NCBI RefSeq assembly: GCF_900104815.1
Contig: NZ_FNTD01000004.1
Location: 3,426,501-3,490,500, forward strand
Direction: 5' to 3'
Length of the DNA: 64,000 bases
Source: Streptomyces misionensis
Lineage (GTDB): Bacteria > Actinomycetota > Actinomycetes > Streptomycetales > Streptomycetaceae
The position numbers and the translations under genes were made by a program. Below the pieces are notes generated by a model, which saw only the letters and a list, made by a program, of their open reading frames with translations, was not told the DNA's origin and did not search any database. This document shows, piece by piece, positions 46,103 to 52,409 of this stretch. Numbering within the stretch: the stretch's first letter is position 1; each line of letters opens with the position of its first letter.

Positions 46103-46138
46103 TGAAGCCCCGGTCGGTGAGAACCGACCGGGGCTTCA
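46103..46138. terminator. Strong terminator with GAGA tetraloop
   Basis: A perfect 16-bp stem (arms TGAAGCCCCGGTCGGT and ACCGACCGGGGCTTCA) closes a GAGA loop. It separates the GNAT gene from the convergent tRNA gene and can act in both directions. Confidence 0.88.
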
Positions 46139-46145
46139 TGCTGCG

Positions 46146-46219
46146 TGGACCTGAGGGGATTTGAACCCCTGGCCCCCTCGATGCGAACGAGGTGCGCTAC
46201 CGGACTGCGCCACAGGCCC
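46146..46219 (-). tRNA. tRNA-Ala, anticodon CGC
   Basis: 74 nt fold into a full cloverleaf: acceptor GGGCCUG/CAGGUCC with G3-U70, the identity pair of tRNA-Ala; D arm GCGC/GCGC; anticodon stem CCUCG/CGAGG with loop UUCGCAU, giving anticodon CGC (reads GCG); T arm AGGGG/CCCCU with loop UUCAAAU. The discriminator is A and no CCA is encoded. TAGAGT about 15 nt upstream is a likely -10 box. Confidence 0.93.
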
Positions 46220-46238
46220 TTGCAACGAGTGAAACTCT

Positions 46239-46258
46239 AGCATCCCGATCGGGGTGCT
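46239..46258 (-). terminator. Hairpin behind the glpR/sepX gene
   Basis: AGCATCCC and GGGGTGCT pair (one T-G) around a GATC loop, 53 bp after the sepX stop and directly upstream of the tRNA promoter. Probable terminator; it may also be a simple symmetric site. Confidence 0.5.
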
Positions 46259-46310
46259 TGGAAATCCGTTCCCCGACTGGTCAGGGGCGGCTTTCGGAGT
46301 GTGGCGGCCG

Positions 46311-47465
46311 TCACTCGTTGGCGGCGCGCGGGCGGTCGCCGTCCTCGTACTGGTCGAAGAGCGGGGTGCGGCCGCGCTCGCGTGCCCGGCGCGCGGAGGC
46401 GGCGCGGCGCGCGTCGCTGCGGCCGTCGGCCGGCCGGTCCCCGGCGGCGGACGCCGGCTCGTCCTCCTCGGCGGGCGCGTGGCCCGCCTCGGCCTCCGGG
46501 GCGACGGCGCTGGAGCGGGCCGAGCTCCAGGTGTCGGGCCCGCCGAGGTCGACGCCGGAGGTGGCCCGGGGTGCGACGGGGGCGGTCACGTAGGTGGGCA
46601 GCGGCACCGGTACCGGCTCCCAGCTGTCCCCGCGTCCCGGGCGCTGCTGCCGCTCGCGCTGCTGGTCGACCCATTCGGCGTGGTCGGTCTGTTCCACGAG
46701 GGCGCGCCGGTCCGCGGCGAGCGCGAGGAGGCCGGGGTCCGTGTCGGTCCCTGTGGCTTCCTCCGGTTCGTCGGCGGCGTGGGCGGCCTCGGGCGAGGGG
46801 ACCCGTCGGCGCGGCTGGCGCTCGCGCAGCCGCTGGGCGGCGACCTCGGCGCGGCGGCGGTCCATCTGGTAGGCGAAGCGGCGGCGTTCCTGGGTGCGCA
46901 GGTAGGCGATGTACGCGCTCAGGAGCACGGCGGGTACGCCGGGTGCCCAGAGGAAGGCGAGGCCGCCGACGGCGGCGACGATCGCGCCGAGGGTGAAGGC
47001 GAGGAAGAGCAGCACGGTGGTGCGCCGACGGCGCGCGAGCACTTTGGAGCGCCGGGCGCGCGCCGCGGCGGCCTGCGCCGAGGGTGTGCGTCGGGGCGCC
47101 GGTGCGTGCTGCCGGGCGGGATCCTGGTCCCGGTCCGGTTCCGCGCTCCGGGACGCCTCGGGGCCGGTGTCCAGGGGGATCTGACGGCGGGTCGGAGGCA
47201 TGGCGAAGGCCCGGACGTCCACCGAGTCGGTGACGGCGTCCGGGTCGACGGCGTCCGGCTCCCCCTCCTGGGTGGAGCGCGCCCGCAGGTCCTTGGCGTA
47301 CCGGCGCTCCATACCCGCCCGTCCGGACAGCAGCCGGATGGCGGTGCTGAAGCGTTCCGTCGGACGGGCCTCGTTCAGCTCGTCCTGCCTACGGAGCCAC
47401 ATCGGCACCAAGTAGGCGGCCCAGGCCCCGACAATGACTGCGTAGATGAGGCCGCTGCTGCTCAC
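46311..47465 (-). CDS. SepX/GlpR-like divisome membrane protein
   Basis: 384 residues. A first membrane helix lies at about 4-22 (SGLIYAVIVGAWAAYLVP), followed at once by WLRRQDELNEARPTERFSTAIRLL, the conserved cytoplasmic motif of this family. Two more helices lie at about 149-166 and 168-187, then a long charged, disordered C-terminus. Known: SepX in Streptomyces is needed for cell division, and the corynebacterial homologue GlpR is the membrane receptor of the gephyrin-like protein Glp, a MoeA homologue. Here a MoeA-like gene lies four genes upstream, and galU-moeA-rimJ-this gene is the order of Rv0993-Rv0996. TACGGT 7 nt before the GTG suggests a leaderless start. Confidence 0.78.
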   Translation of the reverse strand: MSSSGLIYAVIVGAWAAYLVPMWLRRQDELNEARPTERFSTAIRLLSGRAGMERRYAKDLRARSTQEGEPDAVDPDAVTDSVDVRAFAMPPTRRQIPLDTGPEASRSAEPDRDQDPARQHAPAPRRTPSAQAAAARARRSKVLARRRRTTVLLFLAFTLGAIVAAVGGLAFLWAPGVPAVLLSAYIAYLRTQERRRFAYQMDRRRAEVAAQRLRERQPRRRVPSPEAAHAADEPEEATGTDTDPGLLALAADRRALVEQTDHAEWVDQQRERQQRPGRGDSWEPVPVPLPTYVTAPVAPRATSGVDLGGPDTWSSARSSAVAPEAEAGHAPAEEDEPASAAGDRPADGRSDARRAASARRARERGRTPLFDQYEDGDRPRAANE

Positions 47466-47638
47466 GCCTCACACCGTAGAGGGGTTTGGCCGAAGGGATC
47501 GGCCAATTGGGCCGGTGTGTCGCACGATCTGGCTGATATTTCCAGCATTTTTGCGACCGATGCGATCAGCGGACCGCTCGCACGAGGTAATTCAAAGCCG
47601 CAGAGACGGTCAAGCGCCGATCAATTTCGAACATATAT

Positions 47639-48262
47639 TCAATTACTGTTCTGCGGATTCCGTTGTCCCCGCGCCGCCGAGCGCGCCCGCCGCCAGCGTC
47701 CGAGCAGCCCGTCCGGCACCTCCTCGGCGGTGAGCGCGAAGACCAGGTGGTCGCGCCAGGCGCCGTCGATGTGCAGATAACGCGGGCGCAGCCCCTCCTC
47801 GCGGAATCCGAGTTTCTCCACCACCCGCCGGCTCGGCCGGTTCTCCGGGCGAATGCACACCTCGATGCGGTGCAGCCCCACGCTGCGGAAGCAGTGGTCC
47901 ACCGCCAGCGCCACGGCCGTCGGCATCACCCCGCGCCCGGCCACCGCCTCGTCCACCCAGTAGCCGATGTGCCCCGAGCACATCGATCCCCAGGTGATCC
48001 CGGCCACCGTCAACTGCCCGACGAGCCGCCCCTGGTACTCGATGACGAAGGGCAGCATCCGGCCGGCGTTGGCCTCGCGGCGCAGATGCCGGACCATCTG
48101 CCGGTAGGTCGGCCGGTGCGCGACCGGACCGCTCGGGGTGGGCGGCGGGATCGTGGCCTCCCAGGGACGCAGCCAGTCCCGGTTGCGCCGGTTCACCTCG
48201 CGCCAGGCCCCCTGGTCGCGCAGCTTTATCGGGCGGAGGACGACGTCGCCGTCCGCCAGCAC
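47639..48262 (-). CDS. rimJ: RimJ/RimL-type GNAT acetyltransferase
   Basis: 207 residues. VVLRPIKLRDQGAWREVNRRNRDWLRPWE is the RimJ-type N-terminus; GHIGYWVDEAVAGRGVMPTAVALAVDHCF is the acetyl-CoA motif; RPENRPSRRVVEKLGFREEG is the C-terminal signature. The family acetylates ribosomal proteins or other N-termini. The GTG at 48262 is 20 bp after the mog stop without a clear ribosome site; no better start exists in frame. Same place as rimJ (Rv0995) in M. tuberculosis. The 173-bp gap to the next gene contains a very AT-rich patch (47612-47645). Confidence 0.82.
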   Translation of the reverse strand: MLADGDVVLRPIKLRDQGAWREVNRRNRDWLRPWEATIPPPTPSGPVAHRPTYRQMVRHLRREANAGRMLPFVIEYQGRLVGQLTVAGITWGSMCSGHIGYWVDEAVAGRGVMPTAVALAVDHCFRSVGLHRIEVCIRPENRPSRRVVEKLGFREEGLRPRYLHIDGAWRDHLVFALTAEEVPDGLLGRWRRARSAARGQRNPQNSN

Positions 48263-48282
48263 GACCGGCCAGATGGAGCCGT

Positions 48283-48783
48283 TCAGCTCGCACCCCCACT
48301 GCTGGGTCTGGGATGGTCGCCGCCGCGGATCTGGTCGACGGCGTGGGTCAGCAGGGGCTCCAGGACGGCCAGGCCGTCCTTCACGCCGCCCGTGGAACCC
48401 GGCAGATTGACGATCAGGGTGCGCCCGGCCACCCCGGCCACGCCCCGGGAGAGCGCCGCCGTCGGCACCTTGGCGAGGCCGAAGGCCCGGATGGCCTCGG
48501 CGATGCCCGGCACCTCGTGGTCGAGCACCGCGCGGGTCGCCTCGGGGGTGCGGTCGGTCGGGGTGAGTCCGGTGCCGCCGGTGGTGACGATCGCGTCGTA
48601 CCCGGCGGCCACCCCCTCGCGCAGGGCCGCCTCGACCGGTTCCCCGTCCGGGACGACCCGGGGGCCGTCCACCGTGAAGCCGAGGCGCGCGAGGCCGTCG
48701 GCGATCAGCGGGCCGCCCTTGTCCTCGTAGACCCCCGCGGCGGCCCGGTTGGAGGCGGTGACCACCAGCGCGCGGTAGCTCAT
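48283..48783 (-). CDS. moaB: Molybdopterin adenylyltransferase-type protein (MogA/MoaB)
   Basis: 166 residues, MoCF-binding fold: [22 protein letters not shown], the signature [20 protein letters not shown] and [16 protein letters not shown]. It activates molybdopterin by adenylation before Mo insertion. The ATG overlaps the moaC stop (ATGA). Together with moaC and a MoeA-type gene it forms part of the molybdenum-cofactor pathway; moaA, moaD and moaE are not in the window. Confidence 0.9.
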   Translation of the reverse strand: MSYRALVVTASNRAAAGVYEDKGGPLIADGLARLGFTVDGPRVVPDGEPVEAALREGVAAGYDAIVTTGGTGLTPTDRTPEATRAVLDHEVPGIAEAIRAFGLAKVPTAALSRGVAGVAGRTLIVNLPGSTGGVKDGLAVLEPLLTHAVDQIRGGDHPRPSSGGAS

Positions 48784-49292
48784 GACCGGCTCCAGTCGCC
48801 CGACTTGCCGCCCGTCTTCTCCTCGACCCGTACGTCCGTGATGACCGCTCCCTTGTCGACCGCCTTGACCATGTCGATCACCGTGAGCGCGGCGACCGTC
48901 ACCGCGGTGAGGGCCTCCATCTCGACGCCCGTGCGGTCCGTGGTCTTCACGGTGGCCGTGATCTCGACGGCGTCGTCCGTGACCGACAGGTCCAGTTTCA
49001 CACCCGACAGCGCCAGCGGGTGGCACAGCGGGATCAGGTCCGGGGTGCGCTTGGCCCCCATGATGCCCGCGATCCGCGCGGTGGCCAGCGCGTCCCCCTT
49101 GGGCACCCCCTCGCCGCGCAGCAGCTCGACCACGCGGGGCGAGACCAGGACGCGGCCGCAGGCGCGTGCGGTGCGCGCGGTCACGTCCTTCTGGGAGACG
49201 TCGACCATGCGGGCCGCGCCGGCCGCGTCGAGGTGCGTCAGACGGTCCTGTGCGGGGGGTCGGGGGGTCTGCCCCCGGGACGGTTCGGTCAT
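48780..49292 (-). CDS. moaC: Cyclic pyranopterin monophosphate synthase
   Basis: 170 residues: [27 protein letters not shown], the metal-free active site with [29 protein letters not shown] and [26 protein letters not shown]. It finishes the conversion of GTP to cPMP, the first stage of molybdenum-cofactor synthesis. The start at 49292 begins MTEPSRG; longer in-frame versions lack conservation. Confidence 0.93.
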   Translation of the reverse strand: MTEPSRGQTPRPPAQDRLTHLDAAGAARMVDVSQKDVTARTARACGRVLVSPRVVELLRGEGVPKGDALATARIAGIMGAKRTPDLIPLCHPLALSGVKLDLSVTDDAVEITATVKTTDRTGVEMEALTAVTVAALTVIDMVKAVDKGAVITDVRVEEKTGGKSGDWSRS

Positions 49293-49397
49293 GCTGTACG
49301 GCGCTCCCGGTCCGGGCCCGTCGCCGTGCGGTGCGCGGGCCTGTTGTGCGCGACACGGTACCGCCAAGTAGCCCCGCACAGCTGACCAGGAGGCGCC

Positions 49398-50720
49398 TCA
49401 GCCGAGCACCACGACCTCCACCTCGGTGCCGGGCTCGACCGACTCCGTGTCCTCGGGTACGACGATCAGCGCGTCCGCCTGGGCCAGCGCCGCGACCAGA
49501 TGGGAGCCCGCGCCACCCACCGGGGTCACCTCCCCGTCGGCGTACCGGCCGCGCAGGAACTGCCGGCGGCCCTTCGGGGAGCGCAGCGCCTCGTCCGCCT
49601 TCAGCGTGGCCCGTACCCGCGGCCGGTGCAGGTCGGTGAGGCCCATCAGGGCGCGGATCGCGGGGCGCACGAACAGCTCGAAGGAGACGTAGGACGACAC
49701 GGGGTTGCCGGGCAGCGCCAGCAGGGGGGTGTGGTCGGGGCCGATGGCGCCGAAGCCCTGGGGCTTGCCGGGCTGCATGGCCAGCTTGCGGAACTCGATG
49801 CCGCTGCCCGCCACGTCCTCGTCGCCGATGTCCGCCAGCGCCTCCTTGACCACGTCGTACGCCCCGACGCTCACCCCGCCCGTGGTGACCAGCAGGTCGG
49901 CGCGGATCAGCTGGTCCTCGATGGTGGAGCGCAGGGTCTCGGCGTCGTCGGCGACGGCGCCCACCCGGTAGGCGATGGCGCCCGCGTCCCGCGCGGCGGC
50001 GGTGAGGGCGAAGCTGTTGGAGTCGTAGATCCGCCCGCCGCCCAGCGACTCGCCGGGCTGGACCAGTTCGCTGCCGGTGGAGACGACGACCACGCGGGGG
50101 CGGGGGCGCACCTTCACCGTGCCGCGGCCGATCGCTGCGAGCAGCGCGATCTGCGGCGGGCCGAGGATCGTACCGGCCTCCAGGGCGCGGTCCCCGGCCT
50201 TCACGTCGCTGCCCTCGGCCCGTACGTGCGCGCGCGCCGCCACGGGCCGGTGCACGCGCACCTGGCCCTCGGCGCCCTCGGGGGCGAGGCTGCGCGCCCG
50301 CATGCCGGTGGCCGGGCCCTCGCCGAGCCCGCCGTCGGTCCACTCGACGGGGACGACGGCCTCGGCGCCGGGCGGCAACGGGGCGCCGGTCATGATCCGG
50401 GCGGCCTGGCCGGGGCCGACCCGCACCGGGTCGTCCGCGCCCGCCGCGACGTCCCCGACGACCTCCAGGACGGCCGGGAACTCCTCGCCGGCCCCTTCCA
50501 CGTCCGCGACCCGCACCGCGTAGCCGTCCATGGAGCTGTTGTCGAACGGCGGCAGCGACACCGGCACGGTGACGTCCTCGACCAGGACACAGCCCTGGGC
50601 GTCCAGCAGTTGGAGTTCGATGGGCTCCAGGGGGTGGACGCTGGAGAGGATGTCCTCCAGGTGCTCGTCCACCGACCACAGGTCGTCTTCGCCGGTGGGG
50701 CGGGGCGCGGCGCTGGTCAA
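49398..50720 (-). CDS. MoeA/Glp-type molybdopterin molybdotransferase homologue
   Basis: 440 residues with the MoeA domain order: domain I/II around PPFDNSSMDGYAVRVAD and GQAARIMTGAPLPPGAEAVVPVE, domain III with VVVVSTGSELVQPGESLGGGRIYDSNSFAL and LLVTTGGVSVGAYDVVKEAL, and a C-terminal beta domain after ALPGNPVSSYVSFELF. MoeA inserts molybdate. The TTG start overlaps the galU stop (TTGA). Because it is linked to a GlpR/SepX-type gene, it could instead be Glp, the gephyrin-like division protein; co-location with moaC and moaB favours a cofactor role or both. Confidence 0.85.
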   Translation of the reverse strand: MTSAAPRPTGEDDLWSVDEHLEDILSSVHPLEPIELQLLDAQGCVLVEDVTVPVSLPPFDNSSMDGYAVRVADVEGAGEEFPAVLEVVGDVAAGADDPVRVGPGQAARIMTGAPLPPGAEAVVPVEWTDGGLGEGPATGMRARSLAPEGAEGQVRVHRPVAARAHVRAEGSDVKAGDRALEAGTILGPPQIALLAAIGRGTVKVRPRPRVVVVSTGSELVQPGESLGGGRIYDSNSFALTAAARDAGAIAYRVGAVADDAETLRSTIEDQLIRADLLVTTGGVSVGAYDVVKEALADIGDEDVAGSGIEFRKLAMQPGKPQGFGAIGPDHTPLLALPGNPVSSYVSFELFVRPAIRALMGLTDLHRPRVRATLKADEALRSPKGRRQFLRGRYADGEVTPVGGAGSHLVAALAQADALIVVPEDTESVEPGTEVEVVVLG

Positions 50721-51628
50721 CTCTGCTGCATCTCCTCGGCTACGTAACTGCGGAGCCAGGCCCGGAAGTCGGGGCCCAGGTCTTCACGTTCGCATGCGAG
50801 TCTGACAATGGCACGCAGATAGTCGCCACGGTCGCCGGTGTCGTAACGGCGGCCCTGGAAGACGACGCCGTGCACCGGACCGCCGACCTTCTCGTCGTCG
50901 GCCAGTTGCTGGAGGGCGTCGGTCAGCTGGATCTCGCCGCCGCGGCCCGGCTCGGTCGTGCGCAGTATGTCGAAGACGTGCGGGTCGAGGACGTAGCGGC
51001 CGATGATCGCGTAGCTGGACGGGGCGTCCGCCGCGTCCGGCTTCTCCACCAGCCCGGTCACCCGGACCACGCCGTCCTCACCGGTGGCCTCCACGGCCGC
51101 GCAGCCGTACAGGTGGATCTGCTCGGGCGCGACCTCCATGAGCGCGACCACGCTGCCGCCGTGCCGCTCCTGGGTGTCGATCATGCGGCGCAGCAGGGGG
51201 TCGCGCGGGTCGATCAGGTCGTCGCCGAGGAGGACGGCGAAGGGCTCGCGGCCGACGTGCGGGGCGGCGCACAGCACGGCGTGGCCGAGGCCCTTGGGGT
51301 CGCCCTGGCGGACGTAGTGCATGGTCGCCAGGTCGCTGGACTGCCGCACCTTGGCGAGCCGTTCCGCGTCGCCCTTCTTCTCCAGGGCCGATTCCAGCTC
51401 GTAGTTGCGGTCGAAGTGGTCCTCCAGGGGACGCTTGTTGCGACCGGTGATCATGAGGACATCGTCGAGCCCCGCCGACACGGCCTCCTCGACCACGTAC
51501 TGGATCGCCGGCTTGTCGACGACCGGCAGCATCTCCTTGGGAGTGGCCTTGGTGGCCGGAAGGAACCGGGTACCAAGGCCTGCCGCCGGAATGACAGCCT
51601 TGCTGATCCTGGGGTGCGACTGAGTCAT
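50717..51628 (-). CDS. galU: UTP-glucose-1-phosphate uridylyltransferase
   Basis: 303 residues: KAVIPAAGLGTRFLPATKATPKEMLPVVDKP is the nucleotidyltransferase signature, with DDVLMITGRNKRPLEDHFD, VLLGDDLI and VTGLVEKPDAADAPSSYAIIGRYVL downstream. It makes UDP-glucose, the shared substrate for GalT/GalE here and for envelope glycans. AAGGTGG precedes the ATG. Confidence 0.94.
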   Translation of the reverse strand: MTQSHPRISKAVIPAAGLGTRFLPATKATPKEMLPVVDKPAIQYVVEEAVSAGLDDVLMITGRNKRPLEDHFDRNYELESALEKKGDAERLAKVRQSSDLATMHYVRQGDPKGLGHAVLCAAPHVGREPFAVLLGDDLIDPRDPLLRRMIDTQERHGGSVVALMEVAPEQIHLYGCAAVEATGEDGVVRVTGLVEKPDAADAPSSYAIIGRYVLDPHVFDILRTTEPGRGGEIQLTDALQQLADDEKVGGPVHGVVFQGRRYDTGDRGDYLRAIVRLACEREDLGPDFRAWLRSYVAEEMQQS

Positions 51629-51723
51629 GCCCGCCACCTTAACCGGTGACTTTAGGGGCAATCCGGAGATCAACTCGGACGCCCCTTCGACGACGGAAAC
51701 CAGGAAGGGCACGAGAAGGACCC

Positions 51724-52341
51724 GTGGAACACGACGGACGCGCGGACGACTCTGACAAGCGGAAGTTGCGGCGAGACCTCCTCTCGGTGAGGAGCGGGTT
51801 GCCCGAGGATGACGTGCGGGAATCGGGCCGGGCGCTGGCCGCGCGCGCCCTGGAACTGCCCGAGCTGGCGCGGGCGCGCACGGTCGCCGCGTACGTCTCG
51901 GTGGGCTCCGAGCCCGGCACGGGCGCGCTGCTGGACGCGCTGCGCGCGCGGGGGACGCGGGTCCTGCTGCCCGTGCTGCTGCCCGACAACGATCTCGACT
52001 GGGGCGAGTACACCGGCCGGGAGTCCCTGGCGCGGGTGCAACACGGCGGGAAGATGGCCCTGTTCGAGCCGTCGGGCGCGCGGCTCGGCCCCGGGGCCGT
52101 GACGGGCGCGGACGTGGTCCTGCTCCCCGGGCTCGCGGTGGACGCGCGCGGGATGCGGCTGGGGCGCGGCGGCGGCTCCTACGACCGGGTGCTGGCCCGG
52201 CTGGAGCGCGCCGGGGCCCGTCCCCGGCTGGTGGTGCTGCTGTACGACACGGAGGTCGTCGACCGGGTCCCGGCCGAGGCGCACGACCGGCCGGTGCACG
52301 CGGTGGTGACGCCGTCCGGGGTGCGCCGCTTCGGCCGGTAG
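51724..52341 (+). CDS. 5-formyltetrahydrofolate cyclo-ligase
   Basis: 205 residues from the GTG at 51724, preceded by AAGGA. The family motifs are DKRKLRRDLLSVR at the N-terminus (ATP/folate Arg-Lys), VLLPGLAVDARGMRLGRGGGSYDR (the Gly-rich signature) and VPAEAHDRPVHAVVTPSG at the end. It returns 5-formyl-THF to 5,10-methenyl-THF using ATP. Divergent from galU as Rv0992c is near Rv0993 in mycobacteria. Confidence 0.92.
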   Translation: MEHDGRADDSDKRKLRRDLLSVRSGLPEDDVRESGRALAARALELPELARARTVAAYVSVGSEPGTGALLDALRARGTRVLLPVLLPDNDLDWGEYTGRESLARVQHGGKMALFEPSGARLGPGAVTGADVVLLPGLAVDARGMRLGRGGGSYDRVLARLERAGARPRLVVLLYDTEVVDRVPAEAHDRPVHAVVTPSGVRRFGR

Positions 52342-52357
52342 GCGGCCGGTGGACAGG

Positions 52358-52393
52358 GGAACGGCCCTCCACGCGTGCGCGGAGGGCCGTTCC
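52358..52393. terminator. Bidirectional terminator between convergent genes
   Basis: A perfect 13-bp stem GGAACGGCCCTCC / GGAGGGCCGTTCC with a 10-nt loop, placed midway between the cyclo-ligase and the convergent acylase gene. Confidence 0.88.
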
Positions 52394-52409
52394 GGGGTGA
52401 TCGCGGCGG

